Position numbers and translations under genes: made by a program. Of a stretch of DNA of 64,000 bases, positions 41,880 through 50,238 are shown in pieces; the first letter of the stretch is position 1, and each line of letters begins with the position of its first letter. Source of the stretch: Microaerobacter geothermalis (GTDB lineage Bacteria > Bacillota > Bacilli > DSM-22679). Location: contig NZ_JAKIHL010000005.1 in the NCBI RefSeq assembly GCF_021608135.1, positions 1 through 64,000 on the forward strand, in the 5' to 3' direction. A model generated the notes under the pieces. The model was not told the DNA's origin. It was given only the letters and a program-made list of their open reading frames with translations, and did not search any database.

Positions 41880-41960
41880 GTGCCAGGCACCATCCGAGAA
41901 TTTGTCGAAATTGATCATTGGGCATTCCACCGTCAAAGGTAAAGTGGGATGCCCATTTAT
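41878..41960 (+). repeat. R2 repeat copy 1: palindrome plus terminator hairpin
   Basis: GGTGCCAGGCACC, a perfect palindrome about one central base, is followed by CCGAGAATTTGTCGAA and then a stem GGGCATTCCAC / GTGGGATGCCC (41920-41954) with ATTT after it. The same arrangement recurs at 43670-43750. The palindrome overlaps the nuoN stop codon. The hairpin probably ends the nuo transcript. GGTGCCTGGCACC palindromes are common in Bacillus and are often linked to REP/RAYT-type elements. Confidence 0.7.
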
Positions 41961-41997
41961 GAACAATGGCTGGCTGGAGGGCCTACCCCTAATAGAA

Positions 41998-42042
41998 AAA
42001 AGCCGGATTTACCATCTTAAAGGGTAACCGGCTTTACCATTT
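41998..42042. terminator. Terminator between nuoN and the convergent GGDEF gene
   Basis: AAAGCCGG / CCGGCTTT with inner TTTACC / GGGTAA, flanked by A and T runs, so it could serve both strands. Confidence 0.75.
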
Positions 42043-42171
42043 TTTTATCGCTTCCCTGCCCATCACAAAACCAGGATTGGTTTAGCTTTTTAATTGATGC
42101 TTTATTTCGTCGGAATTAGAACATTCCAGTGGAATGACGTTCCTTGTACCCGTTTTTGACTCCTTTACCTG

Positions 42172-43062
42172 TTACATCTGTTGGTCGGCCTGTTGAACTA
42201 AGGACTTCAGAAGAATGGGTACTGAACTGGTTGATACTCCGACACTTAGGGAAAACTGCTCCATTTTTTTGGTTTTCGGATTTTCTTTAACGATCACTCC
42301 TCCACTTACCCCTGAGGCTAATTGATGAGCCGCGTCATCCGTCATATTCTCCGCCAGGATAATAAACTCATCTCCACCGTATCGAAAGATAACAGACCCT
42401 TTAGGAAACGTTTGTTTTAGATATGAAGAAACATTTTCTAACAGATGATCTCCAGCGAGATGCCCTTTCTCATCGTTATATTTTTTAAATTGGTCAATAT
42501 CAATCAGAAAACAGACAACTCCCCTGGGAGAATAAACCCAAAGATCCCTTTTGACATGATGAAAGCGGGGAAAGTCCGTCAACGGATCCTTTAACGATTG
42601 AAGAAAACTGACACTATACCCAATCCCCAAAGAAAAATAAAACAGGTATTGGAACATGAGAATCGATAATATATCCGGTTCCAATGGAAAAGGAAGCAAA
42701 AAAATAAGGATAAAGACAAGCAAATGCAGCACAGTTCCCAATAAAGGATAAGCCAATTGATAAAGAAAGACAGGAATCGGAACAAACAAGAGTACAAAAG
42801 GCTGATAAAGGACAAGGGGAAGGAGGAGAGCTTCTTCCAACGTCAAAATGACGAGAAAGTATATAGGAAACCATCCTGCCCTTTTTATGCGGGAGAAGAG
42901 AAAATGTCCCCCAGCCAGACAAATAAGATAAAGGAAGAATAACAGGATGGTGAATACAGGGGTTTCCGGTAACAACAACAGGAAGAATGCAAACAGGAAA
43001 ACCAGAAACAAATGGGAATAATATATCCAGTTGGGGATCGGGAGCAAATCTCTTAATTTCAT
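42172..43062 (-). CDS. Membrane diguanylate cyclase (GGDEF domain)
   Basis: Probable c-di-GMP synthase. The protein of about 296 residues has five or six hydrophobic segments in its first 150 residues and a GGDEF domain after that: DIDQFKKYNDEKGHLAGD (metal and base contacts) and an intact active-site RYGGDEF. The usual DxLTGLxNR start of the domain reads DPLTDFPRF, so it is divergent there, and no RxxD inhibitory site precedes GGDEF. The ATG follows GGTGAT; a GTG nine bases earlier is an alternative. It is the only gene on the minus strand besides the transposase end. Confidence 0.85.
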   Translation of the reverse strand: MKLRDLLPIPNWIYYSHLFLVFLFAFFLLLLPETPVFTILLFFLYLICLAGGHFLFSRIKRAGWFPIYFLVILTLEEALLLPLVLYQPFVLLFVPIPVFLYQLAYPLLGTVLHLLVFILIFLLPFPLEPDILSILMFQYLFYFSLGIGYSVSFLQSLKDPLTDFPRFHHVKRDLWVYSPRGVVCFLIDIDQFKKYNDEKGHLAGDHLLENVSSYLKQTFPKGSVIFRYGGDEFIILAENMTDDAAHQLASGVSGGVIVKENPKTKKMEQFSLSVGVSTSSVPILLKSLVQQADQQM

Positions 43063-43272
43063 CTCTATCACCAGAAGAATGTAGTCACTACTCGAAAAAT
43101 TTTCTAATCATTCCCATTATATGTTCTATTATGGCACAAATCAAGATAAGTTCCATTTATTCTCTACCCTGGGGTTATTAAGGCGCATATTGACATGGTA
43201 TGTTCAATGGTAGGACACGATATATATTGCGTGTAAGAGACGTCAACCTCAAGAGGGAATAGGTGAAACCAA

Positions 43273-43671
43273 TTGCAACATATTGGAGATCGGATCAAGT
43301 TTTACAGGAAAAAATTAAATATGAGCCAAGCTTCATTGGCAAAAGAAATTAACCTCTCCCGTTCTACTTTGGCCAAATATGAAATCGGGGAAAGGATCCC
43401 GGATCTCGTCACCCTGGGGAAATTGGCCGCTGTATTTTCCATTGGATTGGAAGAACTGACCGGAATCAAAGCGCCGGGTGAAATCGTGCGGGAAATACAG
43501 AAAAGGTACGGCTCCCAAGTCGAGGGGATAAGGGAAGATTTGCTTGAACAGCTCTACATCCTGAAAGAGAATACCAAGCTTCAGGAAGTGCTGGTAAAAC
43601 TGTTAAAAACCGATCCCAAAAGGTTGCGTGACCTGATCAAAGTCATTGAACTGCTGATAGAAATGAAATAG
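43273..43671 (+). CDS. XRE-family helix-turn-helix regulator
   Basis: DNA-binding protein of 132 residues. The first 65 form a Cro/CI-type HTH (IKFYRKKLNMSQASLAKEIN, then LSRSTLAKYEIGERIPDL), of the kind found in SinR-like regulators. The rest is helical and charged and may mediate dimerisation. The TTG start follows AGGTGA. It is divergent from the diguanylate cyclase gene, so the two could be linked in control. Its stop codon TAG is formed at the edge of an R2 repeat, as in nuoN. Confidence 0.85.
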   Translation: MQHIGDRIKFYRKKLNMSQASLAKEINLSRSTLAKYEIGERIPDLVTLGKLAAVFSIGLEELTGIKAPGEIVREIQKRYGSQVEGIREDLLEQLYILKENTKLQEVLVKLLKTDPKRLRDLIKVIELLIEMK

Positions 43672-43750
43672 GTGCCTGGCACCTCCCGAATTTTGTCTAA
43701 CATTGTCGATGGGCATCCCGCAAACCAAAGATAAAGCGGGATGCTTTTTC
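43670..43750 (+). repeat. R2 repeat copy 2: palindrome plus terminator hairpin
   Basis: GGTGCCTGGCACC, then CCCGAATTTTGTCTAA and a stem GCATCCCGC / GCGGGATGC (43713-43744) followed by TTTTT. The order and spacing match R2 copy 1. The palindrome overlaps the stop codon of the HTH gene. Confidence 0.7.
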
Positions 43751-43800
43751 CATCTCACCCCCATAAAAATGGCAGAACCTTCGAACCATAAGGTTGAAAG

Positions 43801-43832
43801 ATTGTGACTAGATTGTGAATAAATTGTGAATT
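43801..43832 (+). promoter_or_regulatory. Three ATTGTGA direct repeats, 11 bp apart (possible ResD-type sites)
   Basis: ATTGTGA occurs at 43801, 43812 and 43823, exactly one helical turn apart. The sites resemble the TTTGTGAAT consensus of the respiratory regulator ResD in B. subtilis. They lie about 180 bases before ywzB, the next gene. No good -35/-10 was found between, so the regulated promoter is uncertain. Confidence 0.4.
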
Positions 43833-44008
43833 TCCAGCACAGAAAAAAATGGAAAAAGGGATTCACCCAAACGTGTAGAATCTAGAAGAGGTGGCGAATT
43901 GCCATAAAGTTCTTAACCCCTGTAAAAAATCGACGTAGGCTATAGTCTGGAACCAATAAATGTGAACGTGATACAAACGAGAAAAGAGGAGAAAGGAGGA
44001 AGCACGCA

Positions 44009-44248
44009 ATGGATGCTGGAAGCTCCTTTGCCATCTCTGGCGTATTAAATATATTCATTTCCCTTGTATTTATCGCCCTGACCTGGTGGGCCCTTCAGAC
44101 ATTTAAATTTGATTTGTTTCTGGCCCGGCCGGACAGTGCCCAGGGGAAGCTTTTGCTGATCCTTCTCTCCATTGCCATTGGAAATGGTGTAGCTGAATTT
44201 TTCCGCCAGTATTTAGGGTGGTCCCTGATGTTGAAAATGTTCTTCTAA
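44009..44248 (+). CDS. ywzB: DUF1146 membrane protein (YwzB family)
   Basis: Small membrane protein of 79 residues with two hydrophobic segments (about 10-30 and 48-66) and the family LARPDSAQGKLLLILLSIAIG core. Found between the atp region and ywmB-murA in Bacillales. Function unknown. AGAAAGGAGG precedes the start. Confidence 0.88.
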   Translation: MDAGSSFAISGVLNIFISLVFIALTWWALQTFKFDLFLARPDSAQGKLLLILLSIAIGNGVAEFFRQYLGWSLMLKMFF

Positions 44249-44347
44249 AAAATATCCTTCATCAAGAACATTTTGAAGTATAGACCCCTTCTCTCAGGTA
44301 AAAAATAGAATTAAAAGAGTTAATCTTTACCAAAGGAGAGAGGGAAC

Positions 44348-45106
44348 TTGAACAAAAGATATTGGGGAATTATAATACTTTCATTAATTGCCATCTTATT
44401 TTCTGTTTATCGCACGGTTTCCGGGCAAATTGGGGATTCTGTCCGGGATGCCGCCCTGATCGCTGCCATCTATGGGGAGTCACGGGCAGTGCCGGAACTA
44501 GTGGTCCTTCACCAGAGCGAAGAATACGAAAAAGCAGAAGGAAAAGAAGCGCTTCAACAGATGGGGGAAGAAATGGCCCAAAAAGCGTCCATGCCCGTAG
44601 GTGAGATGAAACAAATTCGCGGCCATTGGGTCTACCAGACCGCAAAAGAGCTGAAGGGCGGCGCACAAGCCTCTCTGCAAATCATGCACCTTTCTGATTT
44701 GGATAACCGAACCTATGTAACCTGGAAAGTAACCCACAATCGCTTTGCCTTGTCTGAAGTGGAAAAATTGGCAGAGCAAATGAATCAGTGGGTGCAAACG
44801 GCAGGATTTGTCCCCCAATTTAATGCTTGTATCCAAGGGAGAATCAGTGATAGACTGAACAATGGCGACTGGCTCGTCCAACCATCATCGCTGCTGGAAA
44901 AGATGCTGAACAAAAGGGAAGCCAAGGTGGTCGAATCCTTTCAAGATGACACAGCCTTAAGCATCTCAGCCTATACCCCGGAAATCGGAAAATATATTTG
45001 GACGAATCAACAAAAGATGAATCTGCAAGTGGCGGCCCATCGGGATCGAAGGGACGGTTCACTTGTAGTAACGATAGGTACACCCATTATTACAGTGGAA
45101 TATTAA
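44348..45106 (+). CDS. ywmB: YwmB family protein (exported, TATA-box-binding-like fold)
   Basis: Protein of 252 residues with an N-terminal membrane or signal segment (residues about 6-25), so it acts outside the cytoplasm or at the membrane. The YwmB family has a beta-sheet fold that resembles TATA-binding protein by structure only; no DNA role is shown. The TTG start follows AAAGGAGAG. It is followed by murA and was probably fixed in place by that operon; a role near the cell wall is a guess. Confidence 0.88.
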   Translation: MNKRYWGIIILSLIAILFSVYRTVSGQIGDSVRDAALIAAIYGESRAVPELVVLHQSEEYEKAEGKEALQQMGEEMAQKASMPVGEMKQIRGHWVYQTAKELKGGAQASLQIMHLSDLDNRTYVTWKVTHNRFALSEVEKLAEQMNQWVQTAGFVPQFNACIQGRISDRLNNGDWLVQPSSLLEKMLNKREAKVVESFQDDTALSISAYTPEIGKYIWTNQQKMNLQVAAHRDRRDGSLVVTIGTPIITVEY

Positions 45107-45125
45107 TAGTCGGAGGGGAAAGCAA

Positions 45126-46475
45126 TTGGACAAAATGATTGTCCGCGGTGGCAGGCGACTAGAAGGAAAAGTGAAGGCACAGGGAGCCAAGAATGCCGTA
45201 TTGCCGATCATTGCGGCATCGATCCTGGGCTCAAAAGGGAAATCGGTCATACATGATGTTCCGAAATTGGATGATGTACATACCATGTGTAAACTTTTGT
45301 CTACGTTACAAGTAAAAGTGGAACAAAAGGATGATACGGTATACATCAATGCAGAGGAAATGAAAGGGGTAGAAGCCTCCTATGATTTGGTTCGCAAGAT
45401 GAGAGCCTCATTTCTCATCATGGGTCCCCTACTGGCGAGGGAGGGAAGTGCCCGAGTGGCTTTGCCGGGAGGGTGTGCCATCGGCACCCGCCCCATTGAT
45501 CAGCATCTGAAGGGCTTTGAAGCCATGGGAGCTGACATTGAGATCGGCCAAGGTTTTATTGAAGCCAAGTGTAAAGGACGTCTAAAAGGGGCAAAAATTT
45601 ATCTGGATATTGCCAGCGTCGGAGCCACCGAAAATATCATGATGGCAGCTACCTTGGCTGAAGGTACAACCGTCATAGAAAATGCGGCCCAGGAGCCGGA
45701 AATTGTTGACTTGGCCAACTTCCTCAACGGGATGGGGGCCAAGGTCCGCGGGGCCGGAACAGGCACCATCCGAATTGAAGGTGTGGAGTTCCTGTCCGGC
45801 ACAGTACATACCGTCATTCCTGACCGAATCGAAGTGGGAACGTTCATGGTAGCTGCAGCCATTACCGGTGGTGATGTCACCATAGATGGAGCCATCTGTG
45901 ACCATTTGAAGCCGGTTATTGCCAAGATGAGGGAGATGGGCATTACCATAGAAGAGCAGGAAAACAGCATCCGGGTGTTGGCAAAGGAAACTACCCTCAA
46001 GGCAGTGGATATCAAAACCCTTCCATACCCCGGGTTTCCCACCGATATGCAGTCCCAAATGATGGCCCTCCTGCTGAAGGCTGAAGGAACCTGCATCGTA
46101 ACAGAAACGGTATTTGAAAACCGCTTTATGCATGTGGAAGAATTTAAACGAATGAGCGCCAATATTAGGATAGAAGGAAGAAGTGCCATCGTTGAAGGAG
46201 GTTCCCTCCTAAGCGGAGCCAAGGTAACAGGAACCGATCTACGGGCAACGGCGGCCCTAATTTTGGCAGGACTTGCCGCAGACGGAATTACGGAAGTGTT
46301 CGGACTGCACCATCTGGATCGGGGTTATGTGGACTTCGCCGGAAAATTAAAGGCCCTGGGAGCCGATATTGAACGCTGCTCCGAAGCAGAGGAAGGGGAG
46401 GAAGAGTCAGCCAAAGAGCCCTCCCTAGCCAAAGAGGTACAGCCGAAGATCAAGATCCAGGCTTCTTTCGCGTGA
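45126..46475 (+). CDS. murA: UDP-N-acetylglucosamine 1-carboxyvinyltransferase, with extended acidic tail
   Basis: First committed enzyme of peptidoglycan synthesis, adding enolpyruvate to UDP-GlcNAc. The 449-residue protein has the catalytic cysteine C117 in [14 protein letters not shown] (the target of fosfomycin) and K22-N23 in GAKNAVLP. The last 30 or so residues (from [14 protein letters not shown]) are an acidic, low-complexity tail that goes beyond the usual end of about 420. The TTG start is paired with GGAGGGGA. Order ywmB-murA-spoIID is as in B. subtilis, but a toxin pair lies between murA and spoIID. Confidence 0.95.
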   Translation: MDKMIVRGGRRLEGKVKAQGAKNAVLPIIAASILGSKGKSVIHDVPKLDDVHTMCKLLSTLQVKVEQKDDTVYINAEEMKGVEASYDLVRKMRASFLIMGPLLAREGSARVALPGGCAIGTRPIDQHLKGFEAMGADIEIGQGFIEAKCKGRLKGAKIYLDIASVGATENIMMAATLAEGTTVIENAAQEPEIVDLANFLNGMGAKVRGAGTGTIRIEGVEFLSGTVHTVIPDRIEVGTFMVAAAITGGDVTIDGAICDHLKPVIAKMREMGITIEEQENSIRVLAKETTLKAVDIKTLPYPGFPTDMQSQMMALLLKAEGTCIVTETVFENRFMHVEEFKRMSANIRIEGRSAIVEGGSLLSGAKVTGTDLRATAALILAGLAADGITEVFGLHHLDRGYVDFAGKLKALGADIERCSEAEEGEEESAKEPSLAKEVQPKIKIQASFA

Positions 46476-46527
46476 ACCTAACCTATATAATGGCTGTTGC
46501 CCGAAGGGTTGCGGCTCAAATATGAAA

Positions 46528-46573
46528 GCAGCAGACCACCGGAAGTTGACTTCAGGTGATCTGCTTTTTTTCT
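46528..46573 (+). terminator. Terminator after murA
   Basis: AGCAGACCACC / GGTGATCTGCT stem with two internal mismatched bases and a T-rich tail of seven T. Confidence 0.8.
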
Positions 46574-46667
46574 TTGAGAATAATTATCTAAGTAGATTTA
46601 AGATTAACCTTTTAAAATTTACAATAAAAATATACAATATAAATATAAATAAAACGGGGTGATCATG

Positions 46668-46937
46668 ATGGGTGCTAAAGGGAAAAACGTTACATTCAAC
46701 CTGCCCATTGAATTAATCGAGAAGTACAAAAATTATGCAGAACAAAAGGTTATTCCTTCGATGAATGCAGGAGTCAGGGAAGCATTGGAAGAGTATTCTA
46801 TAAAAGTTGAAAAAGAACTTCTAAAGAAAGAAATGATGGATGCTTCCAATGATCCGTTGTTTATCAAAGACCTGGAAGAGAGTATGAAAGCTTTTGAGCA
46901 TAGTGATAAAGAAATAAAGGAGCCATCCGAATGGTAA
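46668..46937 (+). CDS. Antitoxin of MazEF/PemIK type, ribbon-helix-helix-like
   Basis: Small protein of 89 residues. The N terminus (VTFNLPIELIEKYKNYAEQK) fits a ribbon-helix-helix DNA-binding fold; the acidic C-terminal half (DLEESMKAFEHSDKEIKEP) is likely to wrap the toxin. Its stop overlaps the toxin start by 7 bases. The ATG at 46668 is 6 bases after GGGGTG. Such proteins usually repress their own promoter; the AT-rich stretch at 46618-46650 is the likely operator/promoter. Confidence 0.82.
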   Translation: MGAKGKNVTFNLPIELIEKYKNYAEQKVIPSMNAGVREALEEYSIKVEKELLKKEMMDASNDPLFIKDLEESMKAFEHSDKEIKEPSEW

Positions 46938-47281
46938 CATATCAATGGGGAATTTTTTGGGCGGATCTAAATCCAACGAAAGGATCCGAACAATCAGGAG
47001 TTAGGCCAGTCCTGGTTGTATCCACTGAGGAAGCGAATCTGTCATTGCCTATTGTAACCGTTATTTCCTTAACGTCAGCGAAACCCGGACGAAAGGTGTA
47101 TTCAATTGAAGCATACTTGCCCTCGGAGATATCCGGATTGCCCAAAGATTCGATCGCGATGGCACATCAAATCAGAGCAGTATCAAAAGAACGGCTAAAA
47201 GATAAGTGCGGATATATTGGTTCTGAAGAATATAGGGAAAAAATCAGACAAGCCATGATGGCATATCTGGATCTCGTATGA
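46931..47281 (+). CDS. MazF/PemK-family mRNA interferase toxin
   Basis: Probable RNA-cutting toxin. The 116-residue protein shows the MazF fold motifs: GIFWADLNPTKGSEQSGVRPVLVVS near the start, and later DSIAMAHQIRAVSKERL. It overlaps the antitoxin gene, which is the usual arrangement. The pair is inserted between murA and spoIID, which are neighbours in B. subtilis, so it is an acquired module. Confidence 0.85.
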   Translation: MVTYQWGIFWADLNPTKGSEQSGVRPVLVVSTEEANLSLPIVTVISLTSAKPGRKVYSIEAYLPSEISGLPKDSIAMAHQIRAVSKERLKDKCGYIGSEEYREKIRQAMMAYLDLV

Positions 47282-47286
47282 TCTTG

Positions 47287-47315
47287 TCATAACTCCCTCC
47301 CCCCGCTCATAAGGT
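47287..47315 (+). promoter_or_regulatory. Possible sigma-E promoter of spoIID
   Basis: TCATAAC, a 14-base spacer and CATAAGGT match the sigma-E pattern (TCATATT, 14, CATACAAT) at most positions. spoIID is a classic sigma-E gene in B. subtilis. It is 89 bases before the start codon. Confidence 0.45.
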
Positions 47316-47403
47316 ATAAAGGAAAGCCATTCCTGACGGGTTGGATAGGACTAGCCGTTGGGTGAACAGGCGATCCCTATGGGTGAAACGTGGGAGGGAG
47401 AAC

Positions 47404-48396
47404 ATGCGAAAATACATGATCTTTATTGTCGTCGGAGTCGTGGTTCTGACGCTTTTTGTTCCTGCCATCCTATCCTTGTTCATGGAGAAGCCGGAAAACA
47501 TACAGAATGAAGAGACAGGGATACAAAGGGCTAAACAGATCCTTATCCCTGTATACCGAAGCGAAAAGAAAGAAATGGAAGAGATTCCGTTGGAAGAGTA
47601 CATACGGGGTGTGGTTGCCGCTGAAATGCCTGCCGAATTTGAGCTGGAAGCCTTGAAAGCCCAGGCAATAGCCGCCAGAACCTATATCCTCCGTCGAATC
47701 GTAGAAAAAGACTTTTCCAACGTTCCCGATGGAGGGCTGGTGACAGACACCATAAACCACCAGGTCTATCTGGACGACAGGCAGCTCAAAGATCGCTGGG
47801 GCTTCGAATATGAGTGGAAGATCAATAAACTGAATCAGGTGATAAAAGAAACAGAAGGTCAAGTCATCACCTATCAGGGGAAGCCCATTAATGCCACCTT
47901 TTTTTCCACCAGTAATGGATATACGGAGAATTCTGAAGATTACTGGTCCGAAAAAATTCCCTACCTAAGAAGCGTTCCCTCACCGTGGGACCAGGAATCA
48001 CCGAAATTTCAATCACAGGTTCAAATGCCCCTTCCCGTCCTGTTATCCAAATTGGGCTTGACCAATGCCGTCATTCCAGCCGCTGCCGGACAGGATTGGA
48101 TAAAGGTCAAGGAATGGACCGAGGGAAAGCGAATCAAGGAAATCCGCATCGCGGGAAAAACGTATACCGGCAGGGAAGTCAGGGAGAGACTGGGGCTCAA
48201 CTCCTCCCAATTTTCATGGGAAATCAGAGATGGAAATATCCGGTTCACGACCTATGGATACGGACATGGGGTAGGCATGAGCCAATGGGGAGCCAACGGC
48301 ATGGCCAAGGAAGGCAAAACAGCCGAAGAAATCCTCCTTTACTACTATAAAGGTGTGGAAATTAAAGATTACCGGAATTGGATCCAGGAAAAATAA
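47404..48396 (+). CDS. spoIID: Stage II sporulation protein D (lytic transglycosylase)
   Basis: Membrane-anchored enzyme that cuts denuded glycan strands during engulfment of the forespore. The 330-residue protein has one N-terminal membrane segment and the SpoIID domain with PLEEYIRGVVAAEMPAEFEL (the catalytic glutamate region) and GHGVGMSQWGANGMA near the end. The ATG follows GGGAGGGAG; a longer in-frame start reads back over the promoter. Confidence 0.96.
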   Translation: MRKYMIFIVVGVVVLTLFVPAILSLFMEKPENIQNEETGIQRAKQILIPVYRSEKKEMEEIPLEEYIRGVVAAEMPAEFELEALKAQAIAARTYILRRIVEKDFSNVPDGGLVTDTINHQVYLDDRQLKDRWGFEYEWKINKLNQVIKETEGQVITYQGKPINATFFSTSNGYTENSEDYWSEKIPYLRSVPSPWDQESPKFQSQVQMPLPVLLSKLGLTNAVIPAAAGQDWIKVKEWTEGKRIKEIRIAGKTYTGREVRERLGLNSSQFSWEIRDGNIRFTTYGYGHGVGMSQWGANGMAKEGKTAEEILLYYYKGVEIKDYRNWIQEK

Positions 48397-48464
48397 GAAA
48401 CAGGATACTTTTCTAGTCGGAATTGTGTAAAATAAAAGCAGAACAAATCCGAATGAGGTGAATG

Positions 48465-50015
48465 ATGAGACCATCAAAGAAGATTGTCCTGCTTTTATTA
48501 TTTTTATTGATAGTATTCAATAGCCTTACTCCCGTGGCCAGTGCCCAACCTGTTGCAGCAGAGAAAAAATGGTCAGACTGGGTAAAAAGCATTCTTTACT
48601 CCCTTCTTTCCCTTTCCTTGATCATCGTTGCCTTCGTGATATTTTTTGAAAATCGAAAGCCATCTGAGACGATTGCATGGATACTCGCCTTTATCCTGTC
48701 TCCCATTTTTGGCATTATCTTATACTTTTTAATTGGACGCAATTGGCGGAAGAAGAAATTGTTCCGCCAAAAAGAAATCGTTGAGATGGAACATATCAAC
48801 GAGATTATTCACACCCAGATTGAAGCGGTAAGGAGCAACGAACAGTTCTGCGGGGGTTGGATGACCAACAAGCGCCGCCTCCTACAGCTCGTATTAAACA
48901 ATACCCACTCTCCCTTTACCGTCAATAATCGGACAGAAGTCCTCACCAATGGTAGGCAGACGTATGGCGCCATTCTGGAAGAGATCAAGAAAGCAAAGCA
49001 CCATATTCATTTGGAATTTTACATCGTTCGGGATGACGGCATTGGAAAACAGATTCAACAGGCCCTGATTGAAAGGGCGAAACAAGGGGTAAAAGTTCGC
49101 TTTATGTATGACGGCCTGGGAAGCTGGAAGCTGTCCAGCCAATATGTCGAAGAGTTAAAAATGGCTGGGGTCCAGGTAGCCGCCTTTCTCCCCGTCAGGA
49201 TTCCGCTGATGAACAGCAAGCTCAATTACCGCAACCACCGCAAAATTGTTGTCATTGACGGAAGTATCGGTTTTGTCGGCGGATTAAACATTGGAGATGA
49301 ATATTTGGGATTAAATGAAAAAATGGGATTCTGGCGGGATTCCCACTTGAAAATCGAAGGGGAAGCCGTCTACTTCCTACAAAATATTTTTCTTGAGGAT
49401 TGGGGCTTTATCACCGGAGAGGAAGTGGAGGATTTAGAATACTTCCCGGCACAGGAAGAAGTGGGCGAAGAATTGATTCAAATCGCGGCAAGTGGCCCCG
49501 ACTCCGACTGGGAGTCCATTATGCAGGCCTATTTTGCCACCATTGCCTCGGCACAGGAGAAGGTATACATCACCTCCCCCTATTTTGTTCCTTGCGAAAG
49601 CATTCTAATGGCACTGAAAACAGCCGCCTTAAGCGGGGTGGATGTGCGGATCATTCTCCCCGGAAGACCGGACCATCGCATCGTGTATTGGGCCTCCATG
49701 TCCTATGTGGAAGATTTGCTCAGGGCCGGGGTGAAGGTATATCTGTATGAAAAAGGTTTTATCCACGCCAAGATCTTGATGGTGGACAGCGAAGTAGCCT
49801 CTGTCGGGACAGCCAATATGGATATGAGAAGCTTTCACCATAATTTCGAAGTGAATGCCCTGATCTATGAACATAAAGTGGTGAAGCGGCTGGAAAGGGA
49901 CTTTTTAAACGATATCCAGGATAGCAGGGAGTTAACCCTGGAGGAATTCGAAAAACGCTCCATTTGGAAAAAGAGCCGGGAATCAGCTGCAAGGCTCTTT
50001 TCACCGCTGCTTTAA
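48465..50015 (+). CDS. cls: Cardiolipin synthase (phospholipase D family)
   Basis: Joins two phosphatidylglycerol molecules to cardiolipin in the cytoplasmic membrane. The protein of 516 residues has a leading hydrophobic segment ending in VASAQ, two further membrane helices (about 38-90), and two HKD motifs: HRKIVVIDG with H258 and HAKILMVDS with H434. The leading segment looks like a cleavable signal peptide, unusual for this family. Of two adjacent ATG codons the second is better placed after GAGGTG. Confidence 0.93.
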   Translation: MRPSKKIVLLLLFLLIVFNSLTPVASAQPVAAEKKWSDWVKSILYSLLSLSLIIVAFVIFFENRKPSETIAWILAFILSPIFGIILYFLIGRNWRKKKLFRQKEIVEMEHINEIIHTQIEAVRSNEQFCGGWMTNKRRLLQLVLNNTHSPFTVNNRTEVLTNGRQTYGAILEEIKKAKHHIHLEFYIVRDDGIGKQIQQALIERAKQGVKVRFMYDGLGSWKLSSQYVEELKMAGVQVAAFLPVRIPLMNSKLNYRNHRKIVVIDGSIGFVGGLNIGDEYLGLNEKMGFWRDSHLKIEGEAVYFLQNIFLEDWGFITGEEVEDLEYFPAQEEVGEELIQIAASGPDSDWESIMQAYFATIASAQEKVYITSPYFVPCESILMALKTAALSGVDVRIILPGRPDHRIVYWASMSYVEDLLRAGVKVYLYEKGFIHAKILMVDSEVASVGTANMDMRSFHHNFEVNALIYEHKVVKRLERDFLNDIQDSRELTLEEFEKRSIWKKSRESAARLFSPLL

Positions 50016-50024
50016 TCTATAGAT

Positions 50025-50129
50025 ACGGAACTAAGAATTTACACGTCCGCCAGTCGAGTTCGGACAGGAAGAATTAATGTCCGCTTTGAGCGAACTCGAA
50101 GGCTGTCCTTAGCAAATTCTTAGTTCCGT
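50025..50129 (+). repeat. R1 repeat, short copy 2
   Basis: ACGGAACTAAGAATTT on the left, AAATTCTTAGTTCCGT on the right, 16-bp perfect inverted ends. Inside, TCGAGTTCGGACA can pair with TGTCCG/CGAACTCGA. It lies between cls and spoIIQ and aligns with 23193-23296. Confidence 0.85.
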
Positions 50130-50190
50130 CCATATAAGGCAAATTTGATTGATTTTTTCGCAACTATATGAGTCTCCCCGAAAGATTCAG

Positions 50191-50219
50191 GTATATGCAC
50201 GGAAAATTCTGGCGATACT
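50191..50219 (+). promoter_or_regulatory. Sigma-F promoter of spoIIQ
   Basis: GTATA, a 15-base spacer and GGCGATACT match the sigma-F consensus (GYWTA, 15, GGNNANNNT) at every fixed position. It lies 20 bases before the spoIIQ start. spoIIQ is a known early forespore gene. Confidence 0.7.
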
Positions 50220-50238
50220 GAATCCTGAGGTGATGTAA

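Noticed and set aside
46618-46650. Exact promoter boxes for the toxin-antitoxin pair
   Set aside because: The region is so AT-rich that several TTTACA/TATAAA spacings are possible; only a general promoter zone is mentioned.
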